Part shown: in pieces, positions 1 through 7,776 of the stretch
How the letters are laid out: each line of letters begins with the position of its first letter
Numbering within the stretch: position 1 is the first letter of the stretch
Assembly: GCF_001514145.1 (NCBI RefSeq)
Contig: NZ_KQ948663.1
Location: 317,676-381,675, forward strand
From: Streptomyces canus
GTDB lineage: Bacteria > Actinomycetota > Actinomycetes > Streptomycetales > Streptomycetaceae
Direction: 5' to 3'
Length of the DNA: 64,000 nucleotides
The notes under the pieces: generated by a model
The model's database searches: none
The model's input: the letters and a program-made list of their open reading frames with translations, nothing else
Told to the model about the DNA's origin: nothing
Made by a program: the position numbers and the translations under genes

Positions 1-1
1 G

Positions 2-181
2 AAGAAGATCCGCAACGCCCAGAAGCAGAAGGTGCCCTTCATGGTCATCGCGGGTGACGAGGACATGTCGGGCGGCTCGGTGTCCTTCCGCTACCGCGAT
101 GGCTCCCAGGAGAACGGCATCCCGTTCGACGAGGCCATCGCGAAGATCGTCAAGGTCGTGGAGGAGCGGGCGCAGGTCTGA
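2..181 (+). CDS. thrS: Threonyl-tRNA synthetase, C-terminal end (partial)
   Basis: Only the last 59 codons are present; the gene begins before the window. The reading frame starting at base 2 ends at TGA 179-181. The tail has the class IIa anticodon-binding domain signature GDEDMSGGSVSFRYRDG, followed by a helix rich in Ile, Val and Lys. This is the typical end of bacterial ThrRS, which charges tRNA-Thr in the cytoplasm. It faces the potassium channel gene in convergent orientation, with a hairpin terminator between them. The neighbourhood (HIT protein, pgsA, pimA) supports the assignment. Gene identity is secure, but nothing can be said about the catalytic or editing domains, which lie outside the window. 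Confidence 0.88.
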   Translation, partial: KKIRNAQKQKVPFMVIAGDEDMSGGSVSFRYRDGSQENGIPFDEAIAKIVKVVEERAQV

Positions 182-196
182 CCCCTGTCGTGCGCG

Positions 197-229
197 AGGC
201 CCTCGGGAGGTTCAGCTTCCCGGGGGCCT
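197..229. terminator. Shared terminator between thrS and the channel gene
   Basis: Inverted repeat AGGCCCTCGGGA (197-208) pairs with TCCCGGGGGCCT (218-229): 12 bp with one G.T pair and a 9-base loop. The right arm overlaps the stop codon of the minus-strand channel gene. It probably ends transcripts from both sides. Confidence 0.6.
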
Positions 230-1027
230 TTCGTCGTCCTCCCGCGCGAACACCTGGAGCAGCCAGGAGGCGAAGGTTCCTGTCACCGCGCCGAGCAGGG
301 CCAGCCCGATGGCCATCACACCGACCGCGATCAGGCGTCCGAGCGGGGTGACCGGGACCACGTCGCCGTAGCCGACGGTGGCGAGGGTGGAACAGGTCCA
401 CCAGACGGAGTCGCCGAAGGTGCGGATGCTCGCACCGGGCGCGTCGTGTTCCTGCTGGTAGACGGCGAGGGCACCGGTGAAGCCCAGCAGAAGGACCGCC
501 AGACCGGCGTACACGATCACGCGCGCGTGCAGGGCGAGCCGGGGCTGTCCGTGCCGGCGCTGCACGGTCTCGTACACCTTCACGACCCTGAGGGGGCGCA
601 GCAGCGGCAGAATCAGGACCACGGTGTCCTGCACATGCGTCCGTACGAAGCGCAGGCGCTGCCCGCTCAGGCGCCAGCGCACCGCGTAGTCGACGGCGAA
701 CAGCGCCCAGGCGGCCAGCGTCACCGCCAGGCAGAGATCGAGCGCGGCACTCTGGAGGTCGGCCAGGACCCGGAGCGCGTACGCCGTGAGAAAGGCCAGG
801 GAGGCCACGCCGAGGGGGACCTCCATGCGGGCCTCCCAGCGGGCCTGGCGGCTGTCGGGGGCGTGGGCGCCGGTGCGGGTCTGGTGAGCGTCGTGAGGCC
901 CGCGGGGGGTCTTGCGAGTGTCGGTCGTGCGAGGCTCGCGGAGGTCGGCGCCGTCCGTGTCGGGAGCCTCGGTGCCGTCGCTCCCGCCGGTGTCCGCGCT
1001 GTCGGCTCCGCGGGTTTCGTCGTCCAC
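212..1027 (-). CDS. Voltage-gated-type potassium channel protein (6-TM, Kv-like)
   Basis: A 271-residue membrane protein. Residues 1-67 are a hydrophilic, charged and Asp/Thr-rich cytoplasmic tail. Hydrophobic helices follow at about 70-88, 98-117, 133-150 and 168-190. A pore region carries the canonical selectivity filter TVGYGD (about 217-222), and the last helix is at about 232-260. This is the S1-S6 plan of bacterial Kv-like channels. The S3/S4 stretch has regularly spaced arginines (LLRPLRVVKVYE), but fewer than in a classic voltage sensor. The call start is GTG. It should conduct K+ across the cytoplasmic membrane; gating is inferred only. It is divergent from the HIT gene and convergent with thrS, so probably monocistronic. 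Confidence 0.82.
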   Translation of the reverse strand: MDDETRGADSADTGGSDGTEAPDTDGADLREPRTTDTRKTPRGPHDAHQTRTGAHAPDSRQARWEARMEVPLGVASLAFLTAYALRVLADLQSAALDLCLAVTLAAWALFAVDYAVRWRLSGQRLRFVRTHVQDTVVLILPLLRPLRVVKVYETVQRRHGQPRLALHARVIVYAGLAVLLLGFTGALAVYQQEHDAPGASIRTFGDSVWWTCSTLATVGYGDVVPVTPLGRLIAVGVMAIGLALLGAVTGTFASWLLQVFAREDDERPPGS

Positions 1028-1106
1028 CCGTCCAGCTTGGCCCGGACCGCTTTTCCCACAACCCCGCCGACACGGCGCGAACGGGCGAAGTCATATGCTG
1101 CACTGC

Positions 1107-1655
1107 ATGACGAGTGAGCCGGAGCAGCAGTCGGGAGTGGGGACGCAGGACGCGTTCCAGCGTCTGTGGACCCCCCACCGGATGGCCTATATCCAGGGCG
1201 AGAACAAGCCGACCGGCCCGGGTGCCGACGACGGCTGCCCCTTCTGCTCGATTCCGGCCAAATCCGACGAGGACGGCCTGATCGTCCGGCGCGGCCGGCT
1301 GGTGTACGCGGTGCTCAACCTCTACCCCTACACCGGCGGCCATCTGATGGTCGTGCCCTACCGTCATGTGGCCGACTACACCGACCTCACCGAGCCGGAG
1401 ACCGCTGAGCTGGCCGCGCTGACCAAGCAGGCGATGACGGCCCTGCGGACGGCCTCCGGGGCACACGGCTTCAACATCGGCATGAACCAGGGGACGGTCG
1501 CCGGGGCCGGCATCGCCGCCCACCTCCACCAGCACATCGTCCCGCGCTGGGGCGGCGACACGAACTTCATGCCGGTCGTCGGCCACACGAAGGTGCTGCC
1601 GCAGCTGCTGGGCGACACCCGCAAGATGCTGGCGGAGGCCTGGCCCAGCGAGTGA
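1107..1655 (+). CDS. HIT-family nucleotide hydrolase/phosphorylase
   Basis: A 182-residue cytoplasmic protein of the histidine triad superfamily. The signature HLHQHIVPRW has histidines at about 139, 141 and 143. CPFC (44-47) is a half zinc site often seen in the AP4A phosphorylase-like branch. Such enzymes cleave dinucleoside polyphosphates or adenylyl conjugates; the substrate here is not determinable. The chosen ATG gives MTSEPEQQ; an in-frame ATG 15 bases upstream (MLHCM) is possible. This gene commonly sits between thrS and pgsA in actinobacteria, which fits recycling of Ap4A made by aminoacyl-tRNA synthetases or a link to lipid synthesis (inference). In this window it is separated from pgsA by two minus-strand genes. 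Confidence 0.85.
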   Translation: MTSEPEQQSGVGTQDAFQRLWTPHRMAYIQGENKPTGPGADDGCPFCSIPAKSDEDGLIVRRGRLVYAVLNLYPYTGGHLMVVPYRHVADYTDLTEPETAELAALTKQAMTALRTASGAHGFNIGMNQGTVAGAGIAAHLHQHIVPRWGGDTNFMPVVGHTKVLPQLLGDTRKMLAEAWPSE

Positions 1656-1659
1656 GGCA

Positions 1660-1689
1660 AGGGGGGCCGGTGAATGCGCGGCCCCTCCT
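1660..1689. terminator. Bidirectional terminator between HIT and membrane-protein genes
   Basis: GGGGCCG (1663-1669) pairs with CGGCCCC (1679-1685), with flanking AGG/CCT able to extend the stem past small bulges. It lies in the 39-base gap between two convergent genes. Confidence 0.5.
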
Positions 1690-1694
1690 CGCAC

Positions 1695-3356
1695 CTACGC
1701 GTCGTACACGTCCGCCTTTCGCGGTGACACGTCCTGGACCTGCGTGCTCAGGAAGCCCGCCCGCGTGCCGAACTGTTCCGTGTCCACGCCGTTGTCCGAC
1801 AGGACCCGGATCGCCGCGGCGTGCACGACCCTCAGGACCGGGGTCGCGGCGCGCAGCGCGTCATCGGCCATGAAGCGGTGCCGCCAGGGCCGGTCCGCCC
1901 AGGCATGGCGCAGACCGAAGGGCTCGGGAAGGGTGAGCGAGCCGCCGAGCCAGTTGAGCAGCGGGGGGTAGCGGGTCAGGGGCGCCCGGGCGGTGAGGCG
2001 GACCACCTCGTCCGCGTCGACCAGCGGGAGCTTGATCTTCTTGGTCTCCCAGAACCTGAGCTGCTTGGCGACTTCCTTCTCCTTGGCCGCCGGCTTCGAG
2101 GTGAACAGCCCGTGCACGGGCCCCAGGGCGTGTCCGGTGACCTCGATGCGCAGCGTCTCGTGCAGCACGGTCACCGTGATCAGCATGGTGAGGACCAGCT
2201 GCCCCTCCCAGAGCGTCCACTGGACGCCCAGGTAGTGCCGGTCGCCACCGCCGAACTGCTGCTTGTTGCAGATGTCCTGTATGGCGTGGGTCTTGACCTG
2301 GTAGGCGTCCACGTCCGTGCCCCCGGGCCGGGACACCTCCTTCGCGCCCTCCGCGATCGGGGTGACGACCCAGTGGCGTACGGACGGCTTCGGGAAGCCT
2401 CCGGTGTTGATGGTGTTGCGTTCCAGCATGCGCAGTTGGTCGTGGATGGAGCGGACGACGTCCCAGCTGCGGAAGGGGTGGATCTCCCGGGTCGGGTCGG
2501 CGGACACCAGGTCCTCGGCCAGCTGCCAGCTGCCCCACCGGGTGCCCATGCCGAGTATCCCCTTGGGACCGGCGTAGAAGACGGAGTTGGACTGCTGCTC
2601 GGCGCTGAGCATCGCCAGGGACTGGCGCAGCTGCTCGGCCGCGGTCTCGCCGGGGTTGCTCGGCACCGCCTCGGGCACCTTGGCGCCGACGCTGCTGCCT
2701 GCCAGCAGACTGGCCCAGCGCTCCCGCAGATCCCTCGCGGTGCGCTCGCAGATCTGTTTGGCCCAGAACCAGCCGACGACGGGGAGGGCCACGCACGCGC
2801 GTGCGTACCAGCCCCAGAACCCTCCGAACGGCATCTTGATCAGGAAGAGCACGGCGAGCGCGCCCATCGCCACGAGCAGCGCGGTGCCGAGCGCTCCGGC
2901 CTGCTTGTCCTCGCGCCTGGCGATGTTGGTGCGCAGCGTGAAGACCAGCAGCCAGACGAGGAGCCCCGGCAGGAAGAGCACACCGCACAGCACCATCACG
3001 GCGGTCAGCCGGTTGTCCCGGTCCCGGCGGATGTTGTTCGCCGCGAGGCAGTGCTCGACCACGACCTGCGGCTCGGCGCCGAAGGACTGGATGAGGGGCT
3101 TGCGGCCCTTGCCGAGCATGCGGGTGATCACCGCCGTGGAGAAGGCCTCGCCCAGGTTGGGGCGGAAGATCTTCGCCCAGCTGCGACCGCCCTTGACGGC
3201 CGACTCGTGCCATTCGTTGTTGGCCTTGAGGATCTCCTCCACCGGATTGTCCCGATAGGCCGCCGAGGCCAGGGCGAACGTCGCCGTCTGCGCCTCGTCG
3301 CCCGTGCGCGGCACCTGCGGACCGAAGAAGTCCGCGTAACCGCTGTCAACGGTCAT
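1695..3356 (-). CDS. Hypothetical multi-pass membrane protein (unknown function)
   Basis: 553 residues; I do not recognise a named family. Visible: a soluble N-terminal region (1-115) with several Trp, Arg and Lys; three hydrophobic helices at about 117-139, 155-174 and 181-199; then a ~350-residue hydrophilic C-terminal region rich in Trp, Arg and His, probably cytoplasmic. No P-loop, no kinase motif and no signal peptide were seen. ATG start, preceded on the coding strand by a purine-rich GGGGGCGGGA. It is a single-gene unit. The same-strand neighbour upstream is the EF-G-like gene, 269 bases away across a 21-bp repeat array. Composition is ordinary for the chromosome. It could be a regulatory or transport accessory protein, but that would be a guess. 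Confidence 0.7.
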   Translation of the reverse strand: MTVDSGYADFFGPQVPRTGDEAQTATFALASAAYRDNPVEEILKANNEWHESAVKGGRSWAKIFRPNLGEAFSTAVITRMLGKGRKPLIQSFGAEPQVVVEHCLAANNIRRDRDNRLTAVMVLCGVLFLPGLLVWLLVFTLRTNIARREDKQAGALGTALLVAMGALAVLFLIKMPFGGFWGWYARACVALPVVGWFWAKQICERTARDLRERWASLLAGSSVGAKVPEAVPSNPGETAAEQLRQSLAMLSAEQQSNSVFYAGPKGILGMGTRWGSWQLAEDLVSADPTREIHPFRSWDVVRSIHDQLRMLERNTINTGGFPKPSVRHWVVTPIAEGAKEVSRPGGTDVDAYQVKTHAIQDICNKQQFGGGDRHYLGVQWTLWEGQLVLTMLITVTVLHETLRIEVTGHALGPVHGLFTSKPAAKEKEVAKQLRFWETKKIKLPLVDADEVVRLTARAPLTRYPPLLNWLGGSLTLPEPFGLRHAWADRPWRHRFMADDALRAATPVLRVVHAAAIRVLSDNGVDTEQFGTRAGFLSTQVQDVSPRKADVYDA

Positions 3357-3520
3357 TCCCGCCCCCGATCGCCGCTGGTGTCACCCACTGCGGCTTTCCC
3401 GACTTCCTTGCTTCGCACACCTGTTGATCAGGTCATCAGCGTATCCGTAGGTGCTGACATTCGTCGGCGGACGGCCGAAGCCGTCCGCCGATTCGGAGGG
3501 GAGCGTTCCACAAACGTCAC

Positions 3521-3625
3521 TTGTGGGGCGCGGAACGCCATGTGCGCGGTGCCGGAGGTCACTTGTGCGGCGCCGGCGACCGCGTGTGCGGCGTGGACGG
3601 CCACTTGCCCGTGGCCCGGCGCCAA
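3521..3625. repeat. Five imperfect tandem copies of a 21-bp unit
   Basis: The 105 bases divide exactly into five 21-base units starting at 3521, 3542, 3563, 3584 and 3605. Units begin alternately TTG, GTG, TTG, GTG, TTG; units 3 and 4 continue TGCGGCG and units 2 and 4 end in CAC. The array stops at 3625, immediately beside the TAG stop (3626-3628) of the minus-strand EF-G-like gene. A 6-bp inverted repeat CCACAA/TTGTGG (3508-3526) spans its left edge. The rest of the 3357-3625 gap holds only a small inverted repeat ACCTG-N5-CAGGT (3419-3433). It may act as a protein-binding array upstream of the membrane-protein gene or be a minisatellite. Confidence 0.7.
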
Positions 3626-5824
3626 CTAGGAGGCGTCGCGCGCCTCTTCACGGATCCTCTCTGCGATCTGCGGCGGCATGGGCTCGTGCCGTGCGTAGGA
3701 CCGACTGAAGCGCGCGGTGCCGTGCGACAGGGACCTGAGGTCCACCGCGTACCGCCCGATCTCGATCTCGGGCACCTCGGCCTTGATCAGCGTGCGCCCG
3801 CCGTTGGTCTGCTCGGTGCCGAGCACCCGGCCGCGCCGCCCGGACAGGTCGCTCATCACCGCACCCACGTAGTCGTCGCCGACCAGCACGGACACCTCGG
3901 CGACCGGTTCCAGCAGATGGATCCTCGCGTCGGCCGCGGCCTCCCTGAGGGCCAGTGCCCCGGCCGTCTGGAACGCGGCGTCCGAGGAGTCCACGGAGTG
4001 CGCCTTGCCGTCCAGCAGCGTCACCCGGACGTCGATGAGCTGATGGCCGGAGGCGACCCCCTTGGCCGCCTGCGCCCGTACGCCCTTCTCCACGGACGGG
4101 ATGAACTGCCGTGGCACCGCGCCGCCGACGACCTTGTCCACGAACTCGATGCCCGAGCCGCCGGGCAGCGGCTCCACCTCGATCTCGCAGATGGCGAACT
4201 GCCCGTGCCCGCCGGACTGCTTCACATGGCGCCCACGCCCGGTCGACTTGTCGGCGAACGTCTCGCGCAGGGAGACCCGGTGCGGTACGACGTCCACCTG
4301 CACGCCGTAGCGGCTGCGCAGTCGCTCCAGTGCCACGTCGGCGTGCGCCTCGCCCAGGCACCACAGGACGACCTGGTGGGTGTCCTGGTTCTGTTCGAGG
4401 CGCATGGTCGGGTCCTCGGCGACCAGCCGGGCCAGGCCCTGCGAGAGTTTGTCCTCGTCCGCCTTGCTGTGCGCCTGGATGGCGAGCGGCAACAGCGGGT
4501 CGGGCATCTCCCACGGCTCCATGAGCAGCGGGTCGTCCTTGGCCGAGAGGGTGTCGCCGGTCTCCGCGCGGCTCAGCTTCGCCACACACGCGAGGTCGCC
4601 CGCGATGCAGTGCGTGAGGGAACGCTGCTGTTTGCCGAAGGGGGCGGACAGCGCGCCGATGCGTTCGTCGACGTCGTGGTCCTCGTGCCCGCGGTCGGCG
4701 AGCCCGTGCCCGGAGACATGGACCGTCGCGTCCGGGCGCAGGGTGCCGGAGAAGACCCGCACCAGCGAGATCCGGCCGACATACGGATCGGACGCGGTCT
4801 TCACGACCTCCGCGACCAGCGGCCCCTCGGTGTCGCACGCCTTGATCTCGCGCGGCTTGCCGTCGATCGTCGTGACGCCCGGCGTGGGGTGCTCGAACGG
4901 CGTCGGGAAACCGCCGGTGACCAGCTCGAGGAGTTCGACCGTGCCGAGCCCCTGCCGGGCACCCTCGGCCGCGGGGGCGGCGGCCAGGACAGGGTGGAAC
5001 ACCCCGCGCGCGACAGCCCGCTCCAGGTCCTCCACGAGCGTCTTGAAGTCGATCTCCTCGCCGCCGAGGTAGCGGTCCATGAGGGTCTCGTCCTCGCTCT
5101 CCGAGATGATCCCCTCGATCAGCCGGTTGCGGGCCTCCTCGAGGTCCGGCAGCAGGTCCTCGCCGGGCTCTGCCTCCTTGCGCTCCCCGGACGAGTAGTC
5201 GAACAGCTTCTGCGACAGCAGACCGGTCAGCCCCGTCACGGGGGCGTGTCCGTCGGGCCCCTGCGGGCCGTGCAGCGGCAGATAGAGCGGGAGTACGGCG
5301 TCGGGGTCGTCGCCGCCGAAGGCCTCCGCGCAGATCCGCGTCATCTCCTCGAAGTCCGCCCGGGCGGCCTCCAGATGCGTGACGACGATCGCCCGGGGCA
5401 TGCCGACGGCCGCGCACTCCTCCCACACCATGCGGGTGGAGCCGTCCACGCCGTCCGAGGCCGAGACGACGAAGAGGGCCGCGTCCGCCGCTCGCAGACC
5501 GGCCCTGAGTTCCCCGACGAAGTCGGCGTATCCGGGGGTGTCCAGAAGATTGATCTTGTACCCGTCCCATTCGACGGGTACCAGGGAGAGCTGCACCGAA
5601 CGTTGCTGCCGGTGCTCGATCTCGTCGTAGTCGGAAACGGTGCCGCCGTCCTCCACGCGGCCCGCCCGGTTCACTGCCCCCGCTGTCAGCGCGAGAGCTT
5701 CAACCAATGTCGTCTTGCCCGAACCGGAGTGGCCGACCAGCACCACATTCCGTACGGACGCGGGGTGGTCGGCCGCTGTTGCCCTGCCGGCGGCTCCGGG
5801 GTGTGCGTTCGCCTTGTCGCCCAT
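3626..5824 (-). CDS. EF-G-like GTPase (EF-G2 type)
   Basis: 732 residues from the ATG giving MGDKANAHPG. The layout is that of translation elongation factor G: G domain with P-loop GHSGSGKTTL (about 31-40), G3 motif DTPGYADF (about 105), then domains II to V including the EF-G C-terminal fold. This matches the EF-G2 paralogue group of actinobacteria, distinct from fusA in the str operon. Oddities: the G3 histidine of EF-G (DTPGH) is Tyr, and the guanine-specificity motif NKxD reads THLE at the equivalent position. EF-G2 of Mycobacterium smegmatis binds nucleotide but lacks ribosome-dependent GTPase activity, so a regulatory or ribosome-associated role is more likely than translocation. In-frame starts further upstream exist, but they lie in poorly coding sequence. 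Confidence 0.85.
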   Translation of the reverse strand: MGDKANAHPGAAGRATAADHPASVRNVVLVGHSGSGKTTLVEALALTAGAVNRAGRVEDGGTVSDYDEIEHRQQRSVQLSLVPVEWDGYKINLLDTPGYADFVGELRAGLRAADAALFVVSASDGVDGSTRMVWEECAAVGMPRAIVVTHLEAARADFEEMTRICAEAFGGDDPDAVLPLYLPLHGPQGPDGHAPVTGLTGLLSQKLFDYSSGERKEAEPGEDLLPDLEEARNRLIEGIISESEDETLMDRYLGGEEIDFKTLVEDLERAVARGVFHPVLAAAPAAEGARQGLGTVELLELVTGGFPTPFEHPTPGVTTIDGKPREIKACDTEGPLVAEVVKTASDPYVGRISLVRVFSGTLRPDATVHVSGHGLADRGHEDHDVDERIGALSAPFGKQQRSLTHCIAGDLACVAKLSRAETGDTLSAKDDPLLMEPWEMPDPLLPLAIQAHSKADEDKLSQGLARLVAEDPTMRLEQNQDTHQVVLWCLGEAHADVALERLRSRYGVQVDVVPHRVSLRETFADKSTGRGRHVKQSGGHGQFAICEIEVEPLPGGSGIEFVDKVVGGAVPRQFIPSVEKGVRAQAAKGVASGHQLIDVRVTLLDGKAHSVDSSDAAFQTAGALALREAAADARIHLLEPVAEVSVLVGDDYVGAVMSDLSGRRGRVLGTEQTNGGRTLIKAEVPEIEIGRYAVDLRSLSHGTARFSRSYARHEPMPPQIAERIREEARDAS

Positions 5825-6097
5825 GGCCTTGCCTCCCGTGCACGGTGAGGTCTCTGTGGGCGCGGACATGCGGACCCGCGTGCGGTGCGGCTCCGGTGAC
5901 GCCCGCGGTCCTTCGAGCTTTCCACTCCCGTCACGGTGCGTCCATACGACGGACGCGATCGCGCCGGGACCCGGAGGGCGCGGGCCGGTGACACGGGCTC
6001 CGGGTGCCCGGCCGCCGCCCACGCGCGCGCGTGGCTACGATGGGCCAGCCGGTGGCCAGCAGGGGCCGAGCCGGCCACACCGACCGTCGGGAAGGCC

Positions 6098-6862
6098 ATG
6101 CTGAACAAGTACGCGCGTGCATTCTTCACGCGTGTTCTCACGCCGTTCGCCACATTTCTGATCAGAAGGGGCGTCAGCCCCGACACGGTCACGCTCCTCG
6201 GTACCGCCGGAGTGGTCGCGGGCGCGCTGGTCTTCTACCCCATGGGCGAGTTCTTCTGGGGCACGGTCGTGATCACGCTCTTCGTGTTCTCCGACCTCGT
6301 CGACGGCAACATGGCCCGCCAGCTGGGCCGCTCCAGCCGCTGGGGCGCCTTCCTGGACTCCACCCTCGACCGCGTCGCCGACGGCGCGATCTTCGGCGGC
6401 TTCGCCCTCTGGTACGCCGGGGGCGGCGACGACATCGCGCTGTGCGCGGTCTCCATCTTCTGCCTGGCCAGCGGCCAGGTGGTGTCGTACACGAAGGCCC
6501 GAGGCGAGTCGATCGGGCTTCCGGTCGCCGTCAACGGCCTCGTCGAGCGCGCCGAGCGGCTGGTCATCTCACTGGTCGCGGCCGGATTCGCGGGCCTGCA
6601 CAAGTTCGGTGTCCCGGGAATCCAGTACCTGCTGCCGATCGCGCTGTGGATCGTCGCCGTCGGCAGCCTGGTCACGCTGATCCAGCGGGTCGTCACCGTC
6701 CGCCGGGAGTCGGCGGAGGCCGAGGCCGAGGCCGGCGCCGCTGAGCCGGGTGCTGTCGCGTCGGGAGCGGCGGAGTCGGCCGCCGAATCGGCGCCCTCCG
6801 AGTCGGCCGCCGCCGAGGAGAAGCAGAAGTCGCAGGAACAGGGGAGCGAGGCCGCGAAGTGA
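6098..6862 (+). CDS. pgsA: Phosphatidylinositol phosphate synthase (CDP-alcohol phosphatidyltransferase)
   Basis: A 254-residue membrane enzyme. The CDP-alcohol phosphatidyltransferase signature is complete: D66xxD69G70xxA73R74, then G83, D87 and D91. Around it are several hydrophobic helices (about 30-65, 98-125, 150-175, 185-208). The last ~45 residues are an Ala/Glu/Ser-rich cytoplasmic tail. In actinobacteria this enzyme joins CDP-diacylglycerol and inositol phosphate to give PI phosphate, the first step toward PI mannosides. The start ATG gives MLNKYARAFF. It opens an operon in which the next two genes overlap by 4 bases and encode PatA and PimA, confirming the pathway. The symbol pgsA is used historically; the biochemical role is PIP synthase. 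Confidence 0.92.
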   Translation: MLNKYARAFFTRVLTPFATFLIRRGVSPDTVTLLGTAGVVAGALVFYPMGEFFWGTVVITLFVFSDLVDGNMARQLGRSSRWGAFLDSTLDRVADGAIFGGFALWYAGGGDDIALCAVSIFCLASGQVVSYTKARGESIGLPVAVNGLVERAERLVISLVAAGFAGLHKFGVPGIQYLLPIALWIVAVGSLVTLIQRVVTVRRESAEAEAEAGAAEPGAVASGAAESAAESAPSESAAAEEKQKSQEQGSEAAK

Positions 6863-7776
6863 GCGCCCAGGAGCGGCTGACGGACTCGCTTTACGGTCTC
6901 GGCTGGGGCGTGGTCAAGAAACTCCCCGAGCCGGTCGCCGTGCGACTCGGCCGGAGCATCGCCGACCTGGCCTGGAAACAGCGCGGCAAGGGCGTGCTCC
7001 GGCTGGAGAGCAACTACGCGCGCGTGGTGCCCGACGCGAGCCCCGAGCGCCTCGCCGAGCTCTCGCGCGCGGGCATGCGCTCGTATCTGCGCTACTGGAT
7101 GGAATCCTTCCGGCTGCCCGCCTGGAGCAAGGAACGCATAAGGGGCGGCTTCGACCCCAAGGACCTCCATTACCTGACCGAGGGGCTCGCGGCCGGCAAG
7201 GGCGTCATTCTCGCGCTGCCGCACATGGCCAACTGGGACCTCGCCGGCGCCTGGGTCACCACCAAGCTGGAGACGCCGTTCACGACGGTCGCCGAGCGGC
7301 TCAAGCCGGAGACCCTGTACGACCGTTTCGTCGCTTACCGCGAGGGCCTCGGGATGGAGGTGCTCCCGCACAGCGGCGGCACCGCCTTCGGCACGCTGGC
7401 CCGGCGGCTGCGTGACGGCGGCCTGGTCTGTCTGGTCGCCGAGCGCGACCTGTCGTCGTCCGGGGTCGAGGTGCGGTTCTTCGGCGAGGCGACCCGTATC
7501 CCCGCCGGCCCTGCCCTGCTGGCCCAGCAGACGGGCGCGCTGCTGCTGCCGGTGACACTCTGGTACGACGACTCGCCTGTCATGCAGGGAAGGGTGCATC
7601 CCCCGGTCGAGGTGCCCGAGACAGGTACCCGGGCCGAAAAGACGTCTGTCATGGCACAGGCGCTGGCCGATGCCTTCGCCACAGGGATCGCCGACCACCC
7701 GGAGGACTGGCACATGCTGCAGCGCTTGTGGCTGAAGGACCTCGAGCCCCGCCCGTCGGACGGTGCCCGCCCGTGA
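6859..7776 (+). CDS. patA: Phosphatidylinositol mannoside acyltransferase
   Basis: 305 residues, LpxL/HtrB-type lysophospholipid acyltransferase superfamily. The catalytic HX4D motif is present as H122-MANW-D127. A hydrophobic stretch in the first 40 residues probably gives peripheral membrane attachment. In mycobacteria PatA acylates the 6-position of the mannose that PimA adds to phosphatidylinositol; the same role is inferred from position. The GTG start overlaps the pgsA stop by 4 bases (GTGA), and the stop overlaps the next gene's start the same way, so the three are translationally coupled. Confidence 0.9.
   Translation: MSAQERLTDSLYGLGWGVVKKLPEPVAVRLGRSIADLAWKQRGKGVLRLESNYARVVPDASPERLAELSRAGMRSYLRYWMESFRLPAWSKERIRGGFDPKDLHYLTEGLAAGKGVILALPHMANWDLAGAWVTTKLETPFTTVAERLKPETLYDRFVAYREGLGMEVLPHSGGTAFGTLARRLRDGGLVCLVAERDLSSSGVEVRFFGEATRIPAGPALLAQQTGALLLPVTLWYDDSPVMQGRVHPPVEVPETGTRAEKTSVMAQALADAFATGIADHPEDWHMLQRLWLKDLEPRPSDGARP

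Noticed and set aside
1821..3629. 602-codon plus-strand frame over the membrane-protein gene
   Set aside because: The minus-strand frame has membrane helices, a good start and sensible composition. The plus-strand product is Gly/Arg/His/Asp-rich shadow sequence.
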